64,000 bases of DNA from CAMQVM01 sp044433365 (GCA_044433365.1 JAWXTR010000003.1:1-64000); one strand, 5' to 3'. Shown: positions 17,682-27,720, numbered from the stretch's first letter. Notes: generated by a model from the sequence alone, not told the origin. Made by a program: numbers and translations.

Positions 17682-19226
17682 TTGAAACTAATAGAATTAA
17701 CATTATCGCCACAGCAGGCTGCAAAGGAGTCGGTTTATCGACCGATTGCCATTAAAAAAGCTGGTTATTCTGAAGAGTCGACCATTCGTATGGTGCGAAA
17801 ATCGATAGATGCTCGAAAAGGAATTAAAGTAAATGTTGCTATCGAAGTGTTTGAAAAGGACGAACAACCAACTCCTCTAACTCACTTTGAGTGGGGTGAT
17901 GTGTCGGGTAAAACCGAGATTATCGTAGTTGGTAGCGGTCCCGGAGGGCTTTTTGCTGCATTACGACTAATCGAACTTGGCTTCAAACCGATAGTTCTGG
18001 AGCGTGGAATTGATGTGTCAGCACGCAAAAAAGATATTGCTGCGCTTAATCGCAACCAACCTGTAAACGAAGAGTCAAACTACTGCTTCGGTGAGGGTGG
18101 TGCAGGTACCTACTCTGATGGTAAGCTTTTTACACGTTCTAAAAAACGTGGGAGCCACCGTCGTATCCTCGAAATTTTCAACATTCATGGTGCTAGCGAC
18201 TCTATTCTTTATGAGTCACACCCACATATCGGCACCGATAAGCTTCCACGAGTTATTGCCGCTATGCGTGAGCGTATATTGGAGTGTGGAGGAGAGATTC
18301 ATTTCAATAAAAAAGTAGTCGATTTTAAAATCAAAGATGGCTCAGTTACAACCGTAGTGACTGCTGATGGAGAGCGAGTTGCAGGAGCTGCTGTAATACT
18401 TGCTACTGGTCACTCTGCTCGTGATATTTATGAGCTTCTTCACAAAAAAGAGGTGGCTTTAGAGGCTAAAAGCTTTGCTATGGGAGTGCGTGTAGAGCAC
18501 CCACAGCGAGTTATTGACTCAATTCAGTATAAAATGCCAAACCGTGGTGACTTTCTTCCTGCTGCTGCCTATTCGCTTGTAACACAAGCTAATGGACGTG
18601 GTGTGTACTCATTTTGTATGTGTCCCGGAGGATTTATTGTGCCAGCTGCTACAGGAGCTAATGAGACGGTAGTTAATGGTATGTCGCCATCGGGCAGAAA
18701 CTCAAAATTTGCCAACTCTGGAATTGTTACTGAGATACGTGAGAGCGACTACGCCTTTTTAAAAGAAAAACATGGTGTACTTGCAGGTTTAGAGTTCCAA
18801 CGCCAATTTGAGCGTGCCGCTTTCGAGGCAGGTGGAGGTATGCAGATAGCTCCAGCGCAGCGACTTAGCGACTTTGTGGCAGGTCGTGACTCAAAAAGTT
18901 GCGCCGAAACCTCTTACCACCCTGGAATAATAGAGAGCAATATGCACGACTGGATGCCCCGTTTTATTACTGAGTCGTTGCGTGCAGGATTTGCCGATTT
19001 TGGTCGAAAAATGAACGGTTTTGTCTGCTCTGAGGCGATGATTTTGGGTGTAGAGTCTCGAACTTCTTCGCCAATTCGTATTCCACGAGACAAAGAGCTG
19101 CTTTCGCATCCACAATTTAGTAATCTATACCCTTGTGGTGAGGGTGCAGGCTATGCTGGAGGTATTGTTTCGGCTGCAGTCGATGGTGAACGTATAGCAG
19201 AGGCAATTTCTCAAAAATTCAACTAA
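17682..19226 (+). CDS. NAD(P)/FAD-dependent oxidoreductase
   Basis: Flavoprotein of 514 residues related to the bacterial BF3706-like/uncharacterised FAD dehydrogenase group. An N-terminal ferredoxin-like domain (about 1-80) precedes the Rossmann motif IVVGSGPGGLFAALRL. A GGAGTYSDGKL loop and a second nucleotide-binding stretch ending ATGHSARD are visible, and the C-terminal FAD contact EGAGYAGG...AAVDG is present. The start codon is TTG at 17682 (no suitable ATG), giving the conserved-looking MKLIELTLSPQQA. Physiological substrate not known. Confidence 0.82.
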   Translation: MKLIELTLSPQQAAKESVYRPIAIKKAGYSEESTIRMVRKSIDARKGIKVNVAIEVFEKDEQPTPLTHFEWGDVSGKTEIIVVGSGPGGLFAALRLIELGFKPIVLERGIDVSARKKDIAALNRNQPVNEESNYCFGEGGAGTYSDGKLFTRSKKRGSHRRILEIFNIHGASDSILYESHPHIGTDKLPRVIAAMRERILECGGEIHFNKKVVDFKIKDGSVTTVVTADGERVAGAAVILATGHSARDIYELLHKKEVALEAKSFAMGVRVEHPQRVIDSIQYKMPNRGDFLPAAAYSLVTQANGRGVYSFCMCPGGFIVPAATGANETVVNGMSPSGRNSKFANSGIVTEIRESDYAFLKEKHGVLAGLEFQRQFERAAFEAGGGMQIAPAQRLSDFVAGRDSKSCAETSYHPGIIESNMHDWMPRFITESLRAGFADFGRKMNGFVCSEAMILGVESRTSSPIRIPRDKELLSHPQFSNLYPCGEGAGYAGGIVSAAVDGERIAEAISQKFN

Positions 19227-19277
19227 AATTTTATCCCTATAGTTGCTCAGACATAGCAATTATAGGGATAATTTTAA
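19227..19277 (+). terminator. hairpin after the oxidoreductase
   Basis: AAAATTTTATCCCTATA pairs with TATAGGGATAATTTT around an inner GTTGC/GCAAT-type loop. It follows the stop codon directly and likely ends the GT2-oxidoreductase transcript. Confidence 0.7.
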
Positions 19278-19356
19278 ATGGGGAGTTCTAAATTCTGGAT
19301 TTTGAGAGTTTTTGGTCGAAAAAGCTCTGAAAGTCAGATTTTAGAAGTTCCCTAAT
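19278..19356. repeat. short GGGGAGTTCTAA ... TTAGAAGTTCCC MITE
   Basis: About 78 bases bounded by inverted ends, with a CGAAAAAGCTC-type inner hairpin; a deleted member of the 8071/43084/46251 family. Confidence 0.65.
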
Positions 19357-19380
19357 ATAACCCCTTAACAATATATACAA

Positions 19381-20568
19381 ATGGAAAAATCTAAAAAACC
19401 ACTTTGGACAAAAAACTACATTTTAGCTTTTTTGTCTAACATGATGATCTTCTTTTCATTCTATATGCTTGTGCCAATCCTTCCTTTTTATGCCATGGAG
19501 AACCTGCATTTAGACGAATCTTCCACAGGTGTAGTTCTTGCGCTATATACCATTGCGGCTCTTTTAATTCGACCGTTATCTGGTTTCTTGGTTGATAAAT
19601 TTAGTCGTAAGCCACTTTATATAATTTGCTACTCTCTATTCACTGTTATATTTGCTGGTTACGCTTTGACACAACTAATATCTTTTTTTGTAATCTTACG
19701 AATACTTCACGGTTTTGGTTTTGGATTAAGTACAGTTAGTGGTTCAACAATTGCAATAGATGTTATGCCAGCCGAGAGGCGAGGTGAGGGTATCGGATAT
19801 TTTGGGTTAAGCTACACTTTCGCCCAATCCTTAGGTCCTTTAACTGGATTTTGGCTATATAATCATTATGATTTTGAGGTGATATTTCTGATTGCTTTTG
19901 GATTTGCCATTATTGGACTACTTTCAATCTTCCCAATATCACTACCTTCGTTAGAAAAACCTAAAGTTGCTGAGGTTGATGAAAAAATATCGCTAGATAG
20001 ATTTTTATTAGTCAAAGGATTACCTTGCATACTGCTTCTGCTTCTTGTAGGTTATGGATATGGCACGCTCTCTAATTTTATTGGGCTATACTGTGCAGGT
20101 AGTAGCTTTGAATGTGACCCTGCTCTGTTTTTTGTTATATTTGCTGCAGGTGTGGTTATTTCACGTTTACTATCGGCAAAAGCCATCAATAACGACAAAG
20201 TTGTTTCAGTAGCATTAATTGGGGCAATTCTTATCGCTTTAGGCTATATTGCTCTTGCATTTTGCGCCGCTTCGTGGCTATTTTTTGTTGGCTCTGTTGC
20301 TATTGGTATTGGCTTTGGGTGCGTCAATCCTGCATTTCAAGCACTACTTATAAACCTTGCGCCTCATAATCGACGAGGAACTGCAAATGCCACTTTCTAC
20401 ACCTTCTTTGATTTGGGAATTGGTGGCGGAATAGCACTTGGTGGAGTAATAATCGAATATTTTGACTTTACAACCCTATTGTCTATATGTGCATTATTAA
20501 TATTGATTGGGGTAGCATATTTTAAATTTGTATCGGCTAAGTATTACGAATTAAACAAATTAACATAA
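19381..20568 (+). CDS. MFS transporter, drug/sugar efflux type
   Basis: Inner-membrane proton-coupled transporter of 395 residues with 12 predicted membrane spans. The MFS signature after TM2 reads DKFSRKPLY (about residues 70-78). Another conserved stretch, ERRGEGIGYFGLSYTFAQSLGP, near residue 135 resembles the AraJ/multidrug efflux DHA1 group. It is monocistronic, between two repeat clusters. Substrate cannot be inferred. Confidence 0.8.
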   Translation: MEKSKKPLWTKNYILAFLSNMMIFFSFYMLVPILPFYAMENLHLDESSTGVVLALYTIAALLIRPLSGFLVDKFSRKPLYIICYSLFTVIFAGYALTQLISFFVILRILHGFGFGLSTVSGSTIAIDVMPAERRGEGIGYFGLSYTFAQSLGPLTGFWLYNHYDFEVIFLIAFGFAIIGLLSIFPISLPSLEKPKVAEVDEKISLDRFLLVKGLPCILLLLLVGYGYGTLSNFIGLYCAGSSFECDPALFFVIFAAGVVISRLLSAKAINNDKVVSVALIGAILIALGYIALAFCAASWLFFVGSVAIGIGFGCVNPAFQALLINLAPHNRRGTANATFYTFFDLGIGGGIALGGVIIEYFDFTTLLSICALLILIGVAYFKFVSAKYYELNKLT

Positions 20569-21028
20569 GGGAGCTTCTGAGGCGGATTCCAAAACTCCTT
20601 TTGCGAATCCCCCTCTTGAAATTTGTTATCATGAATTACAATTTATGGCTCGTTTGTAGAGACGTAGCCCTGCTACGTCTGAGTTTGGATTTGTCTTGGC
20701 AAATTCAATTTTGGTTGCTTTGGTAAGCTCATTTTGCTTTGCAAAATTCGATTTTAGACGTAGCAGGGCTACGTCTCTACTGCTGCGTGCGGAAACAGTT
20801 TTGAGAATTACCCTATAAATCGTCAACCTTTTTGTATTTCTCTTCCATGTTTAAAGGTAGTGTAAAAGTGATTTCCATAAAGAGGATTTCTAAAAATCGA
20901 AAATTTCCTAAATAAAAATCGAAAATCTCCATAAAATTATAATTTTTTAAACTGCATCCAAAGATTTTTATTATCTTTGCCCGTTAGAAAAGAGATTACA
21001 AAATTATACATTTTACAAAATAAAAAAC
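20569..21028. repeat. gene-free region with ISL3-end MITE carrying two palindromes
   Basis: 20634-20813 is a truncated copy of the element at 34908-35113. It has GTAGAGACG-TAGCCCTGCTA-CGTCT at 20656-20680, a 70-base spacer with inverted TTGCAAAGCAAAA tracts, and a second palindrome at 20755-20780. A degenerate right end, ACAGTTTTGAGAATTACCC, follows. 20570-20620 contains a loose GGGAGCTTCT-type repeat. The leuS promoter lies at the right edge. Confidence 0.7.
20972..20979 (+). promoter_or_regulatory. -7 element for leuS
   Basis: TATCTTTG matches TAnnTTTG, 50 bases upstream of the leuS ATG. Confidence 0.6.
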
Positions 21029-23791
21029 ATGGAGTACAATTTTCAGGAAATAGAGCAAAAATGGCAGCAAAAATGGCGTGAAGAGGCTGTTTATAAGGTA
21101 GAAATAGATAATAGTAAGCCAAAATATTATGTATTGGATATGTTCCCTTATCCATCAGGTGCAGGGCTGCATGTAGGACACCCTCTAGGGTATATCGCCT
21201 CAGATATCTACTCTCGTTACAAACGTCTAAAGGGATTTAATGTTCTGCACCCAATGGGTTATGATGCTTTTGGTCTACCTGCTGAGCAGTATGCTATCCA
21301 AACAGGTCAACATCCTGCTGTTACAACTGAAAAAAACATTGCTCGCTATCGTGAGCAGATGGATAAAATTGGCTTCTCGTATGATTGGTCTCGTGAGGTG
21401 CGCACTTGTGAACCAGACTACTACAAATGGACACAGTGGGCTTTTTGTAAAATGTTTAACCACTATTTTAACACCTCTACTGATAAAGCTACGCCTATCA
21501 CAGAGCTTATCGCAATGTTTGAAACTTCTGGTACAGAGGTCGTTACTGCTGCTTGTGGCGCAGAGCACTCTTTTACTTCGGATGAGTGGAACAGCTACGA
21601 AACTGCAAAAAAAGAGGAGATTCTACAAACCTATCGCTTAGCTTTTAGAGCTGCAACGCTCGTAAACTGGTGTGAGGGTTTAGGTACTGTACTTGCAAAC
21701 GACGAGGTAAAAGATGGTCTATCAGTTCGTGGTGGCTATCCCGTAGCGCAACGTCAGATGATGCAGTGGTCGCTTAGAGTAACTGCCTATGCAGAGCGTA
21801 TGCTTAATGGTCTTGATAAGTTAGAGTGGAGTGAGTCGTTAAAAGAGATTCAACGCAACTGGATTGGAAAATCGGTTGGTGCTCAAATGTTCTTCCCTGT
21901 CGATGGTTTTGACCACCAATTAGAGATTTTTACAACTCGTGCAGATACAGTTTTTGGGGTTACATTTATGGTTTTAGCTCCCGAACACGACATAATTAGC
22001 GAGATTACCACTGCTGAGCAGAAAGCTATAGTAGAGGAGTATATCGAGCAGAGTAAAAAGCGATCAGAGCGTGAACGTATGGCAGACACTAAGCGTGTAA
22101 GCGGTGCATTTACAGGTGCTTATGCTGTAAATCCATTTAATGGTGTAAAAATTCCTATCTATATCAGTGATTACGTGCTTGCAGGTTATGGTACAGGTGC
22201 TATTATGGCTGTTCCTGCTCACGATAGCCGTGACTGGGCGTTTGCACGTCATTTTGATATTCCTATCATTCCTGTTGTTGAGGGTGGCAATATCGAAGAG
22301 GCTTCGTATGATGCAAAAGAGGGAAAATTGATAAATTCCGACTTCTTAACTGGTTTGGAGGTTAAAGAGGCTATCAAAACTATGCTTGAAGCTATCGAAG
22401 AGAAGGGAATCGGTAAGCGTAAGGTTAACTACCGCCTACGTGATGCTATCTTCTCTCGTCAAAGATATTGGGGTGAGCCATTCCCTGTATATTACAAAGA
22501 TGGTGTTGCTATGCTTCTTGAAGAGAGCGAGCTTCCGCTTGAACTTCCACAAATTGAAAACTTTGGACCAACTGCACAAGGTGAGCCGCCGCTTGCACGT
22601 GTAGAGAATTGGAAAAAAGCCGATGGTGAGCCTTTCGAGCTTAGTACAATGCCAGGTTTTGCAGGCTCTTCAGCCTACTACCTACGCTATATGGATAGCA
22701 AAAACGACAAAGCCCTAGTTTCGAAAGAGGCTAACGAATATTGGCAAGATGTAGACCTTTACATTGGTGGTATTGAGCATGCTACAGGTCACTTAATGTA
22801 CTCTCGTTTCTGGAATAAGTTTCTTTTCGACTTAGGTTATATCTGCAAAGACGAACCTTTCAAAAAATTGGTTAATCAAGGCATGATTCAAGGTCGTTCA
22901 AATTTTGTTTATCGCAAAGTTGGCACAAACACCTTTGTTTCACTTGGTGAAAAAGATAAATATGAGACTCAAGAGATTCATGTTGATGTAAATATTGTGC
23001 GTAACGATATTCTCGACACTGAAGAGTTTAAAGCAAGTCGTCCAGAGTATAACGATGCAGAATTTATACTTGAAGATGGAAAATATGTGTGTGGATGGGC
23101 TGTTGAAAAGATGTCGAAATCTATGTTCAACGTTGTAAATCCAGATAATATCGTTGAAAATTACGGTGCCGACACCCTACGTATGTATGAGATGTTCTTA
23201 GGTCCACTAGAGCAATCTAAACCTTGGGATACAAACGGTATTGATGGTGTTCATAAGTTTTTGCGTAAGTTTTGGCGACAATTCTTCAATAAAGATGGCG
23301 TTATGGAGCTATCTTCTGAGGCTGCAACTAAAGAGGAGCTTAAAGTGCTTCACCGTACAATCAAAAAAATCGGTGAAGATATCGAGAATTTCTCATTTAA
23401 CACCTCTGTTAGTGCCTTTATGATATGTATGAATGAGCTTTCGCAATTAAAATGCAATAAACGCCAGATTTTAGAGCCTTTAACAGTGATTCTTTCGCCT
23501 TTTGCACCTCATATTACAGAAGAGCTATGGCGCACGATGGGAAATGATGAGTCGATTTGCAAAGCCACTTTCCCAGAGTTTAATGGCGAATATCTTATTG
23601 AAAATAGCTTTGAATATCCTGTTTCATTTAATGGTAAAATGCGTTTTAAACGTGAGTTTGCCCTTGATATGGCTACAGCCGATGTAGAGAAGGCTATTAG
23701 AGAGGACGAGCAGACTCTAAAATATTGTGATGGTAAAGCTATCAAAAAAGTTATCGTTGTTAAAAATAAGATTATCAACGTAGTAATATAA
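21029..23791 (+). CDS. leuS: leucyl-tRNA synthetase
   Basis: Charges tRNA-Leu. Class I synthetase of 920 residues. The HIGH motif appears as HVGHPLGY within YPSGAGLHVGH (about 42-57) and KMSKS as VEKMSKSMFN near residue 690. The CP1 editing domain, with the TRADTVFGVTF and PAHDSRDWAF signatures, lies around 290-430. The C-terminal anticodon-binding domain is complete. Essential housekeeping gene. Confidence 0.97.
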   Translation: MEYNFQEIEQKWQQKWREEAVYKVEIDNSKPKYYVLDMFPYPSGAGLHVGHPLGYIASDIYSRYKRLKGFNVLHPMGYDAFGLPAEQYAIQTGQHPAVTTEKNIARYREQMDKIGFSYDWSREVRTCEPDYYKWTQWAFCKMFNHYFNTSTDKATPITELIAMFETSGTEVVTAACGAEHSFTSDEWNSYETAKKEEILQTYRLAFRAATLVNWCEGLGTVLANDEVKDGLSVRGGYPVAQRQMMQWSLRVTAYAERMLNGLDKLEWSESLKEIQRNWIGKSVGAQMFFPVDGFDHQLEIFTTRADTVFGVTFMVLAPEHDIISEITTAEQKAIVEEYIEQSKKRSERERMADTKRVSGAFTGAYAVNPFNGVKIPIYISDYVLAGYGTGAIMAVPAHDSRDWAFARHFDIPIIPVVEGGNIEEASYDAKEGKLINSDFLTGLEVKEAIKTMLEAIEEKGIGKRKVNYRLRDAIFSRQRYWGEPFPVYYKDGVAMLLEESELPLELPQIENFGPTAQGEPPLARVENWKKADGEPFELSTMPGFAGSSAYYLRYMDSKNDKALVSKEANEYWQDVDLYIGGIEHATGHLMYSRFWNKFLFDLGYICKDEPFKKLVNQGMIQGRSNFVYRKVGTNTFVSLGEKDKYETQEIHVDVNIVRNDILDTEEFKASRPEYNDAEFILEDGKYVCGWAVEKMSKSMFNVVNPDNIVENYGADTLRMYEMFLGPLEQSKPWDTNGIDGVHKFLRKFWRQFFNKDGVMELSSEAATKEELKVLHRTIKKIGEDIENFSFNTSVSAFMICMNELSQLKCNKRQILEPLTVILSPFAPHITEELWRTMGNDESICKATFPEFNGEYLIENSFEYPVSFNGKMRFKREFALDMATADVEKAIREDEQTLKYCDGKAIKKVIVVKNKIINVVI

Positions 23792-23804
23792 TACTATTTT
23801 CTTA

Positions 23805-23830
23805 GGGAGTTTCTAAGGAAACTCCCCTTT
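23805..23830 (+). terminator. hairpin between leuS and the yitT-family gene
   Basis: GGGAGTTTC-TAAG-GAAACTCCC, then CTTT. It looks like a minimal member of the GGGAGTTTCTAA repeat family acting as a terminator. Confidence 0.65.
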
Positions 23831-23862
23831 ACTTGGCAACACTACAACCAAAAGAGACCGAA

Positions 23863-24774
23863 ATGCAACTAAACACCAAAAATTTTCTTAGCGAAGCTAG
23901 AGCCTACATTTTTATGATGTTAGGACTTATAATCTATTCGTTTGCATGGACTGCAATCTTAACTCCAGCGCAGGTAGTCGGTGGAGGTATACCGGGTATT
24001 GGTAGTTTAATATTTGAGGCAACAGGGGGAGTTTCGCCAACAGGTGAGCTAATTGGTATACCAATTGGTTACTCCTATTTTGCGATAAATACGGTGCTTA
24101 TTGCTATCGGATTCTTTATTTTAGGACCTCGATTTGGCGCGAAGACCATATTTGCAATGTCGTTTAACTCCTTGATGCTTACTGTTTTTCAGTTTTTGCT
24201 AAGTTCTCATCCTGATATACTTGGAATTGGGGGAGATAAGCTGCTTTCGGCAATCTTAGGTGGTGCGCTTTGTGGATTTGGTATTGGCGTATGTTTTTGG
24301 CAAGGCGGAAGTACTGGAGGAACAGATATTATCGCTATGATACTCAACAAATACTACAATATATCTCTTGGTAAGACAATCATAGTGGGAGATATATTGA
24401 TTGTAGGAAGTTCCTACCTTTTAACCAGAGATATTACCTCTATAATCTACGGTTACATTACCGTGAGTGTCGTAGGCTATGCAATTGACCTATTTTTGCA
24501 GGGTAATAAGCAGAGTTGTCAAATATTTATTATTTCAAAAAAATATGCTGAAATTGCCGATAAAATAGTCTATACCGCACAACGTGGAGCCACTATTTTA
24601 AACGGTGAGGGTTGGTATACCAAACAACCTCAAAAAATTGTGATGGTAACTTGTCGCAAACAGGAGGCAAATATTATCTATCGCCTTATTAAAGAGGTAG
24701 ATCAAGATGCTTTTGTTACAAACTCTGCTGTTTCAGGAGTTTATGGCAATGGTTTCGACGCATTTAAAAAGTAA
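23863..24774 (+). CDS. YitT family membrane protein (DUF161/DUF2179)
   Basis: Membrane protein of 303 residues from the ATG at 23863. A TTG at 23833 would add ten residues that overlap a repeat, so it is not preferred. Five hydrophobic segments in the first 200 residues (including GGIPGIGSLIFE and the glycine-rich WQGGSTGGTDIIAM) are typical of YitT. The C-terminal DUF2179 domain (about 210-300) ends SAVSGVYGNGFDAFKK. Function in Bacteroidota is unproven. The M23 peptidase gene starts 8 bases after the stop, so the two are co-transcribed. Confidence 0.87.
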   Translation: MQLNTKNFLSEARAYIFMMLGLIIYSFAWTAILTPAQVVGGGIPGIGSLIFEATGGVSPTGELIGIPIGYSYFAINTVLIAIGFFILGPRFGAKTIFAMSFNSLMLTVFQFLLSSHPDILGIGGDKLLSAILGGALCGFGIGVCFWQGGSTGGTDIIAMILNKYYNISLGKTIIVGDILIVGSSYLLTRDITSIIYGYITVSVVGYAIDLFLQGNKQSCQIFIISKKYAEIADKIVYTAQRGATILNGEGWYTKQPQKIVMVTCRKQEANIIYRLIKEVDQDAFVTNSAVSGVYGNGFDAFKK

Positions 24775-24781
24775 CTTTATT

Positions 24782-26128
24782 ATGAAACTAGAGACAAAAT
24801 CAGATAAAATATTAGCAGGAGTAATCGCTCTATGTGTTGTGATTATTATAGCAATGGTTTCGATAAAATTTATCGCACCCTCAATCCAAAACGGCAGAGA
24901 AGATAGCGATGAAGCTGAAAATCAAGAGGTTGTTGATACCCGTGAATTTCTTTACGGAATATGTATTGACTCACTCCATGTTACTAAGGGTAAAGTGGCT
25001 TCTCGTGAGACAATCTCTGTTATTTTAGACCGTTATGGCATATCGCAAGCTGAGGTAAATCGTATCTGTGCAGTAGGTGAGGGCACGTTTGATGCTCGTC
25101 AATTTAGAGCTGGTAATTCATACGCTGCAATTACTAACGACGATAGCGAAAAACCTCTTCAATATTTTGTATATGAGATGGATGTTACCGACTTTATTGT
25201 ATTCGATTTGCGTGATACGGTAAAGGTTACACATGAGCAGAAAAATATCGAAAGATTACGCCAATTAAGAGGTGCTACAATCGAGAGTTCGCTTTGGAAC
25301 GCTATGGTTGCTAGCGATATGAACACAACCCTTGCTGTAGATATAGAAAATGTATATCAATGGAGTATCGACTTCTATGGACTTCAAAAAGGTGATGGTT
25401 TTAAGGTGATTTACGACGAACTTATCGTAGAGGGAGAAAGCATAGGAAATGGCACCATTTACGGAGCGTGGTTCGACTGTAGCGGTAAACGAAATTATGC
25501 CATTGCTTTCAGTTATACCGACGATAAAAGCGTAGTGGAGAGTGGATATTGGGATGAAGAGGGAAAAAGCCTTAAAAGCCAATTTTTGAAAGCTCCACTA
25601 AAATATTCTCGTATTAGCTCTCGATTCTCTCCATCACGTATGCACCCTGTGTTGCGTATTCGTCGCCCACACTTAGGTGTTGATTATGCTGCACCATCTG
25701 GAACACCCGTACACGCAATTGCCGATGGTGTAATTACTGCTAGAGCCTATGCAGGAGGTAATGGTAACTACATCAAAATCAAACATGCTCAAAACTACTC
25801 TTCGGGCTACCTTCATCTACGTGGTTTTGCTAAAGGAATTTCAGTTGGCACACGAGTAAAACAGGGCGATTTAATCGGTTATGTAGGTTCGACAGGTATC
25901 TCTACAGGTCCACACCTTGATTTCCGCCTTTGGAAAGGTTCGACAGCTATCGACCCTCTAAAACTAGAGAATGTAAAACGTGAGGATTTACCTCAAAAAT
26001 ATATGGCTGAGTTCTCGAAAGTAAGAGATAGAATTATGGCAGAACTAGATGGAAAAGAGTATATTGAATCTATCGAAACTGATAGTTTAGCTACTGATTC
26101 TTTGGCTGTTGTAGAGGAGAAGAAATAA
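24782..26128 (+). CDS. M23 family metallopeptidase, membrane-anchored
   Basis: Cell-wall endopeptidase or division-associated LytM factor of 448 residues. The start at 24782 (MKLETKSDK) is chosen because it gives a clean N-terminal anchor (about 10-32) right after yitT. A long middle domain precedes the LytM domain at about 280-400, with the zinc motif H-x3-D (HLGVDYAAPSG) and HAIADG. The usual second motif H-x-H reads H-L-D (GPHLDFRLW). I recall substitutions at this place in Bacteroidota homologues, but activity is uncertain. It is followed by a 9-base gap to the next gene. Confidence 0.87.
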   Translation: MKLETKSDKILAGVIALCVVIIIAMVSIKFIAPSIQNGREDSDEAENQEVVDTREFLYGICIDSLHVTKGKVASRETISVILDRYGISQAEVNRICAVGEGTFDARQFRAGNSYAAITNDDSEKPLQYFVYEMDVTDFIVFDLRDTVKVTHEQKNIERLRQLRGATIESSLWNAMVASDMNTTLAVDIENVYQWSIDFYGLQKGDGFKVIYDELIVEGESIGNGTIYGAWFDCSGKRNYAIAFSYTDDKSVVESGYWDEEGKSLKSQFLKAPLKYSRISSRFSPSRMHPVLRIRRPHLGVDYAAPSGTPVHAIADGVITARAYAGGNGNYIKIKHAQNYSSGYLHLRGFAKGISVGTRVKQGDLIGYVGSTGISTGPHLDFRLWKGSTAIDPLKLENVKREDLPQKYMAEFSKVRDRIMAELDGKEYIESIETDSLATDSLAVVEEKK

Positions 26129-26137
26129 CAATTTACA

Positions 26138-26575
26138 ATGAATCAAAATAAAATAGATATAGAGATTACACGCTTTATAAAAGAGCACCACGTAATGACT
26201 TTAGCAACGCTTAATGGAGATTTGCCCTACTGTGCAAATCTCTTTTATGCCTATAGTAGCGAGCTACAGGCTTTTGTATTTACTAGCTCTAGCTCGACGC
26301 TACATGGTCAAAATATGGCTGCAAATCCTAAAGTTGCAGCCTCGATTGTGCTCGAAACAAAAGTTGTTGGCAAGGTAAGAGGATTACAAATTTGTGGAGA
26401 GTCGGTATTGGCTGAAAACGACGATTTAGAGAGAGCAAAAAAATCATATCTAAAGCGTTTTCCTTATGCAGTTTTTGCCGATTTAGAGCTTTGGCTGCTT
26501 CGCCCTAATTTTTTAAAACTTACCGATAATCGAATGGGTTTCGGCAAAAAAATAGTCTGGAAAGATGGAGAGTAG
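26138..26575 (+). CDS. pyridoxamine 5'-phosphate oxidase-fold flavin-binding protein
   Basis: Small cytoplasmic protein of 145 residues with the split-barrel FMN-binding fold. The pattern is HHVMTLATLNGDLPYCANLFYAY, followed by AFVFTSSSSTLHGQNMAANPKVAASIVLE. It resembles the YhbP/UPF0306 group. Function (flavin-dependent reductase, haem- or F420-like binding) is unassigned. It overlaps the next gene by 11 bases, so the two are translationally coupled. Confidence 0.8.
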   Translation: MNQNKIDIEITRFIKEHHVMTLATLNGDLPYCANLFYAYSSELQAFVFTSSSSTLHGQNMAANPKVAASIVLETKVVGKVRGLQICGESVLAENDDLERAKKSYLKRFPYAVFADLELWLLRPNFLKLTDNRMGFGKKIVWKDGE

Positions 26576-27548
26576 TTACAAAAAAGTGGCTGTTGTAGGC
26601 TCCTCTGGCTTTGTCGGCTCACATCTTGTAAGAGAGCTAATTAACCGAAACGTAGAGCAGATTGTCTGCATTGTAAGAGGGTCTAAAAGCGTTGAAAAAC
26701 TTGGCTATACACTCCAAAAATTTGGGTTAGATTGCTCGCATAGCTCAATTGAGATTATGGAGGGCGATTTTGATGATTTCCTCTTTCTAAAAGAGTGTTT
26801 TTCGGGTTGCGATGCAGTTTTTAACTGTGCAGCTAAGGTTTCGTTCGACAAAAACGACAAAAAGAGTATAATCTCTACAAATGTTCTTATAACAGAGTGT
26901 ATAGTAGAGGCTGTAAAGGAGTGTGAAGTGGAGCACTTTATACATCTTAGCTCAATTGCATCACTTGCAAGCAATGGAGGGCAACTAATCGACGAAGAGT
27001 CGTATCCTACCACCTTAGAGGGTAAATCTGACTACTCAAAAAGCAAATTTTATAGTGAAAATGTGGTTTGGAGAGCCACTACTGAGGGGGTAAATTGTAC
27101 AGTGCTTTTACCTGCTGTGATAATTGGCGATGGAGATAGTCGAAATGGTGGTTCTGCAAAATTGACCGCTATATTCTCAAAAAGACAGCTATTTTATGCA
27201 GAGGGGGTTACAGGCTTTGTTTGGGTGGAGGATGTGGCACGAGCTATGGCGGATGTGTGTGGCGATAAAAGAGCCTTTTCTGAGCGTTACATTTTGTGTA
27301 GCGACAACCTCTCTTTTCGTGAACTAGGCGAAATTTTATCGGGGCAAAAATCTCGAATTAGATTGAGTAAAAGAATGATTTGTGCGATTCAAAAAATTGT
27401 AAAAATTTGTGAAAATCTAAAAATTTCGGTAAAAATCAGCAATTCTCTACTTTCAAACTTAATAAATCGACGATATTATAGCGGAGAAAAAATTAAACGT
27501 GATTTGGGCTTTAATTATAACACTCTAAAAGATATCAAGAGAAGATAG
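26565..27548 (+). CDS. NAD(P)-dependent epimerase/dehydratase (extended SDR)
   Basis: Oxidoreductase of 327 residues, beginning VAVVGSSGFVGSHLVREL (the GxxGxxG NAD motif at about 11-17). The extended SDR catalytic tetrad appears as Ser in HLSSIAS and YSKSK (Tyr-x3-Lys) near residues 150 and 170. It belongs to the dihydroflavonol-reductase/3-beta-HSD-like branch. The start overlaps the previous stop by 11 bases. Substrate unknown. Confidence 0.83.
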   Translation: MESSYKKVAVVGSSGFVGSHLVRELINRNVEQIVCIVRGSKSVEKLGYTLQKFGLDCSHSSIEIMEGDFDDFLFLKECFSGCDAVFNCAAKVSFDKNDKKSIISTNVLITECIVEAVKECEVEHFIHLSSIASLASNGGQLIDEESYPTTLEGKSDYSKSKFYSENVVWRATTEGVNCTVLLPAVIIGDGDSRNGGSAKLTAIFSKRQLFYAEGVTGFVWVEDVARAMADVCGDKRAFSERYILCSDNLSFRELGEILSGQKSRIRLSKRMICAIQKIVKICENLKISVKISNSLLSNLINRRYYSGEKIKRDLGFNYNTLKDIKRR

Positions 27549-27568
27549 TTGATAAATATAAATTTTAT

Positions 27569-27605
27569 GGTTACTTTGGTTGTAAATCCAAAGTAACCAT
27601 TTTTG
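27569..27605 (+). terminator. rho-independent terminator after the epimerase gene
   Basis: GGTTACTTTGG / CCAAAGTAACC perfect 11-bp stem, then ATTTTTG. Confidence 0.85.
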
Positions 27606-27688
27606 TTGAAAAATTGTTATTTTGCTAAAATATAACAGTTTAGCATAAAAATAACCTAAAAAAATATCGCTTTTTCATTTTTTGTAAC

Positions 27689-27696
27689 TACATTTG
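27689..27696 (+). promoter_or_regulatory. -7 element for typA
   Basis: TACATTTG fits TAnnTTTG, 24 bases upstream of the typA ATG. Confidence 0.6.
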
Positions 27697-27720
27697 CACT
27701 AAGAAAACATTTAAAATATA

